From contig CP064985.1 in assembly GCA_016699675.1 (NCBI GenBank), positions 1,240,001 to 1,304,000 on the forward strand: a DNA stretch of 64,000 nucleotides, given 5' to 3'. Origin of the DNA: Austwickia sp. GTDB taxonomy: Bacteria > Actinomycetota > Actinomycetes > Actinomycetales > Dermatophilaceae. The position numbers and the translations under genes are program-made. The notes under the pieces were generated by a model that had not been told where the DNA came from, did not search any database, and saw only the letters and a list, made by a program, of their open reading frames with translations. Shown here in pieces: positions 43,121 to 50,612 of this stretch (its first letter is position 1; each line of letters starts with the position of its first letter).

Positions 43121-44058
43121 AGCTGCTGCTGTCGTCGCTGATCGAGGACGAGCCCCGGCTGCCCGAGGAGGTGGAGCTGGTGCGGTACCGCAACAACCGG
43201 CCCATCCCCGACGAGCACCTCGACGCCGAGATCCTCGTGGACTGGGGCAACGGCGCCGACATGCTGGCGCACGCGGCCAAGCGGCTGACCCGGTTGCGCT
43301 GGGTGCAGACGTTGTCGGCCGGGCCGGACCTCGTGGTGCGCGCGGGGTTCGCCCTGGACGTGCTGGTCACGGGCGGGGTGGGGCTGCACGACCAGCCCGT
43401 GAGCGAGCACGCCCTGGCACTGATCCTGGCCCTGGTACGCGAGCTGCCGCAGGCCGCCGCGGCGCAGGCACGGCACGAATGGTCCCGGGCCCTCGGCGGG
43501 CCGCGGCCGCTGCACCCGGAGGGCCGCATCACGACGCTGCTGGGCGCCCGGGTGGTGATCTGGGGGTTCGGGAGCATCGGCGTGACGCTGGCCGGACTGC
43601 TTGCGGCGCTGGGCGCCGAGGTCACCGGGGTGGCGCGGAGCGCGGGCGCGCGGGGCGGGTACCCGGTCGTGGCCGAGGACGCGCTGGACGACGCGCTGGC
43701 TGGCGCGGATCTGCTGGTCATGGTGCTGCCCAGCGCCCCCGAGACGGAGGGGGCGCTGTCCGCGGGGCGGCTGGCGCTGTTGCCGGCGCACGCGCTCGTG
43801 GTGAACGTGGGGCGCGGTTCGACGGTGGACGAGGTCGCGCTGGTCGGGGCGCTGGAGTCGGGCCGGCTGGCGGGGGCGGGACTCGACGTGACGGGCGTCG
43901 AGCCGCTACCGGCGGACAGCCCGTTGTGGGATGCGCCGAACGTGCTGATCACGCCGCACGCCGCCGGCGGAAGGCCGGTGGGGTCGGCGGCGCTGATCGA
44001 GGACAACGTACGGCGGCTGCTGGCCGGCGACCCCCTACGCAACGTGGTCTCCCACTAG
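43117..44058 (+). CDS. D-isomer 2-hydroxyacid dehydrogenase family protein
   Basis: The 313-residue protein has an N-terminal substrate domain (LRWVQTLSAGPDLVV, PVSEHALALILALVREL), the NAD motif VVIWGFGSIG, the dinucleotide-binding segment NVGRGSTVDEVAL with catalytic Arg expected before it, ESGRLAGAGLDVTGVEPLP and the His in ITPHAAGG. It reduces a 2-keto acid or oxidises its D-2-hydroxy form. It is translationally coupled to the TRIC gene. A degenerate 15-bp array follows. Confidence 0.85.
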   Translation: MKLLLSSLIEDEPRLPEEVELVRYRNNRPIPDEHLDAEILVDWGNGADMLAHAAKRLTRLRWVQTLSAGPDLVVRAGFALDVLVTGGVGLHDQPVSEHALALILALVRELPQAAAAQARHEWSRALGGPRPLHPEGRITTLLGARVVIWGFGSIGVTLAGLLAALGAEVTGVARSAGARGGYPVVAEDALDDALAGADLLVMVLPSAPETEGALSAGRLALLPAHALVVNVGRGSTVDEVALVGALESGRLAGAGLDVTGVEPLPADSPLWDAPNVLITPHAAGGRPVGSAALIEDNVRRLLAGDPLRNVVSH

Positions 44059-44073
44059 CCGGACCGCTGGCGG

Positions 44074-44221
44074 CCCCTCAGGCTGGGCGACATCAGGCCA
44101 GGTGCCAGCAGGCCCGGTGACATCAGGCCAGGTGGGCTAAGCCCAGGTGGCATCAGACCAGGTGACTCAGACCAAGCGACATGAGGCTGCGTGACATAAG
44201 ACCAAGTGCATAAGACGAAGT
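44074..44221. repeat. array of nine to ten degenerate 15-bp units
   Basis: Units resemble GACATCAGGCCAGGT; exact copies occur at 44089-44103 and 44119-44133, with variants at 44104, 44134, 44149, 44164, 44178, 44193 and 44208. Many keep TCAG or TAAG, so stop triplets recur on the minus strand. The array abuts dyad element copy C. Confidence 0.8.
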
Positions 44222-44281
44222 GACCGTTCGTGACCTGCCCAAAGGGTGCCATGGCACCAAGCGGGCAGGTCACGAACGGTC
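44222..44281. repeat. 60-bp dyad element, copy C (perfect arms)
   Basis: Arms GACCGTTCGTGACCTGCCC (44222-44240) and GGGCAGGTCACGAACGGTC (44263-44281) are perfectly complementary over 19 bp. Between them lies the 14-bp palindrome GGTGCCATGGCACC (44245-44258). It is related to the elements at 13573 and 16334. Confidence 0.9.
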
Positions 44282-44911
44282 GGGTTGTGGATAACCTGGG
44301 CTGCGACCGGTCTCCCGGCCCGGCGAGACGTGGGCCCCGAGCCGGATATCTCCCTGGGACTCGCGGGATTGCCGGACCACGGGGACCCGGCCACCGGGCA
44401 GTCGATGCGCGGCGGCCTGCGCGTACCGGTCCGCCGCCGCCGAACAGTTCGTGCCTGAGCGCACTTCCAGGGTTCGCCCGTCCGTGAGCGGCCCGGCGGA
44501 GAACGGCGGGGCGTGATGGTCCGCCTTGACCTCCGCCACGAGAAATGTGGTCTCCCGCCGGAGCTCCTCCTCGGTGAACCAGCCGGAGAAGTCCAGGCCA
44601 TGGGGGCCAGCCCGGCCAATCAGCTCCTCGCGCAGTGACCTGGGCACGGCGTCGGTCATGACGATATGACCCAGGCGCGCCGCGGAATCCCAGCGTGCGG
44701 CACAGAAGTACGCCGAGTGGCGGACGCGGATCTCGTCCACCAGCGACGTGAAGTCGTCCTGCGCCCGCTGCCGAGCTCGGGCCTCGTCCTCCGATACCCC
44801 CCATTGAGCGGCCCACATGCGGGTTTGGAGCGCCGCCACCTCTTCCGCGGTCGACTCGCGAAACTCGTTGACGCCCTGTGGGGGCGGGGTCCAGTCGGTG
44901 GCCATGGCCAT
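44270..44911 (-). CDS. hypothetical protein ending inside a dyad element
   Basis: The reading frame gives 213 residues. The first 140 or so look protein-like (EVAALQTRMWAAQWGVSEDE, VRHSAYFCAARWDSAARLGH, LDFSGWFTEEELRRETTFLV). The last 60 (GGRVPVVRQSRESQGDIRLG onward) look random, and the stop codon falls inside dyad copy C. I recognise no family. The original 3' end was probably lost or displaced by the repeats. ATG at 44911 or 44905 is possible. Confidence 0.5.
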   Translation of the reverse strand: MAMATDWTPPPQGVNEFRESTAEEVAALQTRMWAAQWGVSEDEARARQRAQDDFTSLVDEIRVRHSAYFCAARWDSAARLGHIVMTDAVPRSLREELIGRAGPHGLDFSGWFTEEELRRETTFLVAEVKADHHAPPFSAGPLTDGRTLEVRSGTNCSAAADRYAQAAAHRLPGGRVPVVRQSRESQGDIRLGAHVSPGRETGRSPGYPQPDRS

Positions 44912-45149
44912 GCCTCCAGGATGTCGTGCGTCCCGTCCTCAGTCACGGACGGAAACCGCCAGGACGCCGGCGCCCCGTCCCACCACGCGCGCCTCGCTAT
45001 TCGTGGGCACCTCAGCACTCCGATCGGTGTCCCGACGTCCCAGGGGCACCCACCACGCTCCGACCGGAGCGCTGCAAGGCCCCGAACCGGCACGCTCGCC
45101 CGGTTACCCCCGAGTGGACCGTCGCGCAGCAACCACCAAGGCCCCGACA

Positions 45150-45274
45150 CCCCACTGGCGCCCTCTTTCCCCTACTGCCGCCCGGCCTCAAGCGGGGCGC
45201 CAGTTGGGGTAAGAGGGCGCCAGTGCGGGAAAGAGGGCGGCAGTCGGGGTTAGCGGGCGCCAGTCGAAGGCGGG
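45150..45274. repeat. 20-bp tandem array with inverted partners
   Basis: Four direct 20-bp units start at 45195, 45215, 45235 and 45255 (GGGCGCCAGTTGGGGTAAGA and variants). About two more copies lie in inverse orientation at 45150-45182, so the whole can fold. Degenerate GAGGCCGG repeats continue to about 45410. The 530-bp stretch 44912-45442 holds no gene that I can support. Confidence 0.8.
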
Positions 45275-45442
45275 GCCGGGACGCCGCTCGGATCGAGGCC
45301 GGTACCCCGAAGCCGGTACACGAGGCAAGCTCGGCACCGCGAGGCCGGTATCACGAGGCGGGCGCCCGAGGCCGGCACCCCGAGGCCGGCACCTGCGGCC
45401 GACGGCCCTGTCGTGGCACCGCCCGTGAGCTTGTCCGCTCCC

Positions 45443-48400
45443 TTACGTCGTCGGCGCCGCCGGCTGCGGGCGTGTGTCCGGCCAGGGATGATCGCCCGGT
45501 ACGTCGAGCGCGGCGGGACCCCCACCAGCCGACGTACCAGCGGGGCCCGCGCCACCAGCCGACGTACGGTCCGATGCCGTTGCATTAGCCGACGTAGCAT
45601 CCGAGGACGACGCCCCACCCGACGTACCGTCCGATGCCGACCCAACACCCGACGTACCGTCGGAGCCCGCGGCGTCTACCGCGCCCGACTCGGCGGCCCG
45701 GGCCTGCTCCAGCTTGGTCCCCTCCACGTCGAGGTCGGGCAGGATCCGATCGAGCCAGGCGGGAAGGTACCAGGCCCGCTCCCCCAGGATGTGCATGATC
45801 GCGGGCATCGCCGTCATGCGCACCACGAACGCGTCGATCAGCACGCCCACGGCGAGCGCGAACCCGATCGGCCGCACCATCGTCAGCTCGGCGCGCGCGA
45901 AGGAGCCGAACACCGCGGTCATGATCAGCGCCGCCGCGGTGACCACCCGCGCGCCGTGGCTGAAGCCGGACCGGACGGCGGTCTTGGCCGTGTGCCCGTG
46001 GGCCCAGGCCTCCCGCATCCCGGACACCAGAAACATCTGGTAGTCCATCGCCAGCCCGAACAGGATCCCGATCACCAGCGTCGGCAGGAAGCTCAGCACG
46101 AGCCCGGTCTGCTCCACCCCGAACAGCGCGCCCGCCCATCCCCATTGGTACACGGCCACGACCGCGCCGAACGCCGCCGCCACCGAGAGCAGGAACCCGC
46201 CGGTGGCCAGCAGCGGCACGACGACCGAGCGGAAGACCAACAGCAACAGGACGAGCGAGATGCCCACGACGACAAGCAGGTACGCCGGGAGCGCGTCCCG
46301 CAGCGCCGCGGAGATGTCGATATTGGCGACGGTCTGACCGGAGTAGCCGATCGAGGCCACGCCGGTGGCGTCCTTGATCGCGGGCACCCGCTCGCGCAGG
46401 TCCCGCACGAGCGCGGTGGTCGCCTCGTCGGAGGGGCCGGTCGTGGGGGCCACCTGGAAGACCGTCGTCCGGCGGTCGTCGCTGTGCCCGACCGGTACGA
46501 CGTACGCGACGCCGGGCACGGCCTTGAACTGCTCGCCCAACGCCAGGTCCAGGTCGGTCTGCTTGCCCTCGTCGAGGCCGGCCGCCTTGGCCTCGTCGAC
46601 CTTGGCCACGGCCAGGATGGGGCCGTTGCGGCCGGGGCCGAAGTGCTGGTCGATGGCGGCGTAGGTGCGGTACGCCGTGGAGTCGTGCGGCTCGTACGAC
46701 CCGTCCGGCAGTCCCAGCCGCAGCGACGCCGCCGGAATGGCCATGATCGCCAGCAGCACCGTGGCCAGGGCCATCGTGACCCAGTGGTGCCGGGTGACCA
46801 GGCCGCCCCAGCCGTGCCCGCGCCCCTCGTGGTGGGCCCCGCCGTGCAGGCTGGTGCCGCCGCTCCCACCGGCACCGCTACCGGCGCCGCTGCCGCCTCC
46901 CGCGCCGCCGCGGGCCCGGGTGGCCTCGGCAGCCCGCGCGTCCTCGGAGTCGGCCTCGGCCTCCTCGGCCGCCAGCTTCGCCGCCAGCGCCGTCCGAGCC
47001 TTCGGCGAGAGGACCCGCTCCCGCAGGAGGCCGAGCAGCGCCGGGGTCAGCGTCACGGCGATCAGCACCGCGACTGCCACGGTCGCCGCCGCGACGAAGC
47101 CCATGATCCCCAGGAACGGGATGCCGGTGATCTGCAGCGCGGACAGCGCGACGATCACGGTGAGCCCGGCGAACACGACGGCACTGCCGGCCGTACCGGT
47201 GGCGCGGCCGATCGACTCCACCAGAGGCACTCCGCGGGCGAGCTGCTCGCGATGCCGGTTCACCAGGAACAGCGAGTAGTCGATGCCGACGGCCAGCCCG
47301 AGCATGAGCGCGAGGGCGGGGGTCACGTCGGTCATCTCGATGAAGTGGGTCATCGCGACCGCGCCCAGCAGCCCGACCGCCACCCCGATCAACGCGGTCA
47401 GCAGCGGCAGCCCGGCGGCGAGGAGCGAGCCGAGCATCCCGACCAGGACGATCCCGGCCACGACGACGCCGATGATCTCGCCGGGCCCGATGAACTTCAG
47501 CTCCTGCACGACCTCCTTGGAGTACTCCACCACCACGCCCGCGTCGGCCAGCGCCGCCCCCTTGACGGGGATCGCCTCCTTCGCGGCCTTCGGCACGGAG
47601 TAGCTGCCCTCCTTGAAGATGACCTGCGAGACGGCCACGTCACCCCGCGTCGTCACCGAGCGCAGCCCCTCCATCAGGGCGAGCCGCCGCTCGGCACGGG
47701 TCAGATCCTGCTGGCTGCCGGGCAGCTTGGCCTTCGCGTCGGCGAGCTGCTTCTCGCCGGCGGCGAGTTCGGCCTGGGCCTGGGCGAGCTTGGTACGCCC
47801 CGCGGCGAGCTTGGCCTTGCCGTCGGCCAGCTGAGCGGCGCTGGCGTCGAGCTGCGCCCGGCCGGCGTCGACCTTGGCCTTGGCCGCGGCCAGGTCGCGT
47901 TGGCCGCTCGCCACCTGCGTGCGGGCGGCGCTGACCTGCGCGCGGGCGGCGTCGAGCTGGGCCTTCGCGGCGGGGAGCTGCTGCTGGCCCGCCGTGACCT
48001 GGGCCTGCTTCTGCGCGAGGGTGGCCAGGGTGGTCTGCGCGGTCTGCAGCTGGGTGAGGTTCGCCTGCGCGGTCTGCAGCGCCGTGCGCGCCTCGATGGT
48101 CTCGGGGGCGTCCGGACCGTACGCCGTGAGGGCCTCGTCGTACGCCCCCTGCAGCGCCGGGACCTGCTGCTGCAGCGCGGCGACGGCGCCCGGGAGCGTG
48201 GCCCGCGTCAGTCCGGCGGCGGCCAGCCCCTGATCGACCTGTGCGTACCCCTGGGTGATCTGCGTCTGCCCGGCGGCGAGCTGGGCGACGCTGGCGTCGT
48301 ACTGCTGCTGCCCCGACGCGAGCTTGGCCTCCCCCGCCGCGAGCTGGCGGCGACCGTCGGCGAGCTTGGCGGCCCCGGCGTCGTACTGCTGCTTGCCCGC

Positions 48401-48943
48401 CAGCCACTGGGCCTCGCCCGCGGCGAGCTGCTTCTCGCCGTCGGCGAGCTTGGCCGCGTTCGCGTCGAGCTCCTTCTGCCCGGCGGCCAGCTGCGCCTTG
48501 CCATCGGCGATCTTCTTCTCGTTGTCCGCGATCTGCCGCGTGCCGGTGCCCAGCTGGGCCTTGCCGTCGGCGACCTGCTTGCGGGCCTGGTCCATCTGCT
48601 GCTGGGTGGCGAACGGGTCAAGAGCGCTCTCGACGTCGGGGATGCTCTCCCAGTCCGTGGCGACGACGGCCACCGCCTTCTTCTGGGCGTCGCTGAACGG
48701 CGTACCGTCCTTGGTCTTGAAGACCACCGTCCCGATCCCGCCCGCGGCCTTCGGGACCGCCTGGGTGAGGTCGTCCAGGACCGTCTGGAACTCGGTGCCC
48801 GGGATCGTCATCTTCGACGTGAACGGCTTGCCGAAGCTCAGGGCGGCACCGGCGACCAGGCCCAGGAGCAGGATCCAGGCGAGCACGACGGCCCACGCGC
48901 GGCGCGCGGCGAACCGGCCCAGCCGGTAGAGATAGGTGGCCAC
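45443..48943 (-). CDS. MMPL family transporter with long extracytoplasmic coiled coil
   Basis: This 1166-residue RND/MMPL protein has a first membrane helix (WAVVLAWILLLGLVAGAALS), then about 310 residues (roughly 115-425) of heptad-like repeats such as LADGKAQLAAGQKEL and LAAGQTQITQG, then two MMPL membrane blocks: MTHFIEMTDVTPALALMLGL with the proton-relay segment GLAVGIDYSLFLVNRHREQL, and the second with GILFGLAMDYQMFLVSGMRE. The C-terminal 85 residues are Ser/Thr/Gly/Asp-rich repeats (SDGTSG). MMPL proteins export lipids or drugs. The inserted coiled coil recalls YhgE/Pip-type proteins. The start is GTG 48943. A TetR gene lies 125 bp upstream on the same strand. Confidence 0.87.
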   Translation of the reverse strand: MATYLYRLGRFAARRAWAVVLAWILLLGLVAGAALSFGKPFTSKMTIPGTEFQTVLDDLTQAVPKAAGGIGTVVFKTKDGTPFSDAQKKAVAVVATDWESIPDVESALDPFATQQQMDQARKQVADGKAQLGTGTRQIADNEKKIADGKAQLAAGQKELDANAAKLADGEKQLAAGEAQWLAGKQQYDAGAAKLADGRRQLAAGEAKLASGQQQYDASVAQLAAGQTQITQGYAQVDQGLAAAGLTRATLPGAVAALQQQVPALQGAYDEALTAYGPDAPETIEARTALQTAQANLTQLQTAQTTLATLAQKQAQVTAGQQQLPAAKAQLDAARAQVSAARTQVASGQRDLAAAKAKVDAGRAQLDASAAQLADGKAKLAAGRTKLAQAQAELAAGEKQLADAKAKLPGSQQDLTRAERRLALMEGLRSVTTRGDVAVSQVIFKEGSYSVPKAAKEAIPVKGAALADAGVVVEYSKEVVQELKFIGPGEIIGVVVAGIVLVGMLGSLLAAGLPLLTALIGVAVGLLGAVAMTHFIEMTDVTPALALMLGLAVGIDYSLFLVNRHREQLARGVPLVESIGRATGTAGSAVVFAGLTVIVALSALQITGIPFLGIMGFVAAATVAVAVLIAVTLTPALLGLLRERVLSPKARTALAAKLAAEEAEADSEDARAAEATRARGGAGGGSGAGSGAGGSGGTSLHGGAHHEGRGHGWGGLVTRHHWVTMALATVLLAIMAIPAASLRLGLPDGSYEPHDSTAYRTYAAIDQHFGPGRNGPILAVAKVDEAKAAGLDEGKQTDLDLALGEQFKAVPGVAYVVPVGHSDDRRTTVFQVAPTTGPSDEATTALVRDLRERVPAIKDATGVASIGYSGQTVANIDISAALRDALPAYLLVVVGISLVLLLLVFRSVVVPLLATGGFLLSVAAAFGAVVAVYQWGWAGALFGVEQTGLVLSFLPTLVIGILFGLAMDYQMFLVSGMREAWAHGHTAKTAVRSGFSHGARVVTAAALIMTAVFGSFARAELTMVRPIGFALAVGVLIDAFVVRMTAMPAIMHILGERAWYLPAWLDRILPDLDVEGTKLEQARAAESGAVDAAGSDGTSGVGSASDGTSGGASSSDATSANATASDRTSAGGAGPAGTSAGGGPAALDVPGDHPWPDTRPQPAAPTT

Positions 48944-49068
48944 GGCTCAAACCCTTCGGGTAGGGACTTCACGACGGGCCCGGGTGCGGGCCCCTCGCTG
49001 GGGTAGGGGTGTCGGAGTAGGGGTCGTCGGGGGTAGGGGTGTCGTGGGACGTCCGCGAGGTCGAGCGC

Positions 49069-49698
49069 TTAGGGGTATTCGACGGCCGGGCGTAGCACCT
49101 CGAACGCCGTACCGACCGTGTGGACGAAGTCGTCGCGCGCGCGGGCGTCGACGGGGCCGGCGTGCCGGTCCAGCCAGTCGCGCCGCGCGACGTCGAACGC
49201 GCCGATGCACGCGGCCGTCAGCACGGCGACGCGCAGCCGGCGCAGCTGCGGGGTGTCGGAGGGCAGGCGGTCCTTGACCCATTCGCCCGCGAGCTCGACC
49301 AGCGCGTCGGAGGTCGCCTCCAGCGCGTAGCGGTTGGCCGCCGGACAGCTGTCGACGACCCGCCAGGTCCGTACGGCGTCCGCCAGCGAGTCGGCGTCGA
49401 AGACCTCGGCGACGACGGCCTTGGCGCCGTCGATGAGCGGTTCGTCCACGGGCCGGGCCGCGAGGGCGCCCCGGAGGTGGTCGAAGACCTGCTGCGCTTG
49501 GAAGGCGTAGACGGCCTCGACGCTGGGGAAGTAGTTGAAGAACGTACGCCGGGAGATGCCGGCCTCGTCCGCGACCTTCTCGGCGGTGAGCGACTCCAGA
49601 CCATCCCTCTGGAGCAACCGTACGGCGGCCTCGACCACCGCCTCGCGGGTGCGGACCTTGTTGGCCGCTCGGCGTCCGAGCCGTGCAGTGGTGCTCAC
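49069..49698 (-). CDS. TetR family regulator of the MMPL operon
   Basis: The 209-residue protein has a TetR helix-turn-helix (VRTREAVVEAAVRLLQRDGL, ISRRTFFNYFPSVEAVY) and an MftR-like C-terminal domain. It precedes the MMPL transporter in the same direction and probably represses it. TACTCT seven bases before the GTG start predicts a leaderless transcript, and a dyad with CTGCACT/AGTGCAG arms lies just upstream. Confidence 0.85.
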   Translation of the reverse strand: MSTTARLGRRAANKVRTREAVVEAAVRLLQRDGLESLTAEKVADEAGISRRTFFNYFPSVEAVYAFQAQQVFDHLRGALAARPVDEPLIDGAKAVVAEVFDADSLADAVRTWRVVDSCPAANRYALEATSDALVELAGEWVKDRLPSDTPQLRRLRVAVLTAACIGAFDVARRDWLDRHAGPVDARARDDFVHTVGTAFEVLRPAVEYP

Positions 49699-49705
49699 GT
49701 ACCCC

Positions 49706-49752
49706 AGAGTAATCGGAAATCTGCACTCAGCGCAAAGTTACTCTCAGTGCAG
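49706..49752 (-). promoter_or_regulatory. promoter and dyad upstream of the TetR-MMPL operon
   Basis: On the minus strand TACTCT stands seven bases before GTG 49698. CTGCACT (49721-49727) and AGTGCAG (49746-49752) are inverted arms 18 bp apart in an AT-richer segment, a candidate autoregulatory operator. Confidence 0.5.
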
Positions 49753-49782
49753 CTTGCCACCACCACGGCTCACGCCACCCTC

Positions 49783-49880
49783 CGTCACCATGGTTGCGGG
49801 GGCCATCACCATGGTTGCGAACGCATCACCATGGTTGCGAACGCATCACCATGGTTGCGAACGCATCACCATGGTGACGG
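49783..49880. repeat. 20-bp tandem array duplicating the Pr6Pr 3' end and stop
   Basis: TCACCATGGT recurs at 49785, 49806, 49826, 49846 and 49866; the middle units are identical 20-mers (CATCACCATGGTTGCGAACG). The 49866 copy contains the stop of the minus-strand Pr6Pr frame, and each other copy gives TGA below it. The unit shares the head CGCAACCATGGTGATG with the cluster at 41.9 kb. Confidence 0.9.
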
Positions 49881-50576
49881 AGTCGGGCGGCCAGCGCGGC
49901 GTCCCAGGAGGCCGTCCACGACCGCGAAGACGCCGGCCACCACGAGCGCGAACGCCATGATCGCCGCGATCGTGAGCGTCACCTCACCGTACCCGTGGGT
50001 GACGACGTCGACGAACCCATAGGGATACGCGCCGACCACGGCGCCGCGCACCAGCATGTACGCCACCCAGGCCAGCGGCAGTAGCAGCGCGGCAGGGACG
50101 TCCTTCAGGCGGAACCAGTGCCGCGGCCCGGCCACCAGCCAGGCGAGCAGCGCCGCGGGTACGGCGATGTGCTGCCACGGGTTGGTCAGCCGTGACCAGC
50201 CGGTGAGCTGCTCGGCCGGCGCCGGCAGCAGCGCGTAGACGATCGCGGTCACGGTGATCATCAGCAGCGCATCCAGCAGGATCACCCGCCGCCAACGCCG
50301 CTGCGGACCCGCCCCCCGGGCCAGGAGCGTGAAGGCCACCCCGACCACCGCGTTCGACCATTCCGTGAACTAGCTCAGCGTGTCGGCCACTCGGGACAGC
50401 GCGCCCGCGCCGCCGGACGGGTTGATCCCGTACACGTGCCCGGGCTTCGGGATGGCACCGCCGTCGGCGTACGAGCCCGTCGCCGACAGCAGCACGACCA
50501 GCGCCAATCCGACCCAGGCGAGCACGGCGACGCCCGCGTGCACCCGGCGGGCCCACCGCTCGCCGAGAAGCGTCAC
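49866..50576 (-). pseudogene. Pr6Pr family membrane protein interrupted by in-frame TAG
   Basis: The frame reads ERWARRVHAGVAVLAWVGLA, then IPKPGHVYGINPSGG and ADTLS, then TAG at 50370-50372, and continues without a frame change as FTEWSNAVVGVAFTLLARG to VVDGLLGRRAGRPTPSPW. FTxxSN is the Pr6Pr family signature, where the residue before it is usually Tyr, so TAG probably arose from TAC. Codon 69 of 236 is affected. The rest encodes about six membrane segments and looks intact, so the mutation is recent or suppressed. The start GTG 50576 lies in a duplicated copy of the neighbouring gene's end. Confidence 0.75.
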
Positions 50577-50612
50577 GCCGCGCCCCCCGGGATCACGCCG
50601 CGACCTCGGAAC
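50573..50612. repeat. 20-bp direct repeat carrying the PAS-gene stop
   Basis: TCACGCCGCG starts at 50573 and 50593. The second copy contains the PAS-gene stop (TCA 50593-50595). The first, 20 bp downstream on the minus strand, repeats that TGA context and also provides the GTG start of the Pr6Pr frame. Confidence 0.65.

Noticed and set aside
44912..45442. Short reading frames between the hypothetical gene and the MMPL gene
   Set aside because: They are Pro/Arg-rich, lack ribosome sites and are created by the tandem repeats.
45413..49006. 1197-codon plus-strand frame opposite the MMPL gene
   Set aside because: The minus-strand frame shows MMPL motifs and membrane helices; the plus frame is low-complexity shadow sequence.
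50370..50372. TAG read as pyrrolysine or a programmed readthrough site
   Set aside because: No pyrrolysine genes are visible and the normal residue at this position in the family is Tyr, one base away, so a nonsense mutation is the simpler reading.
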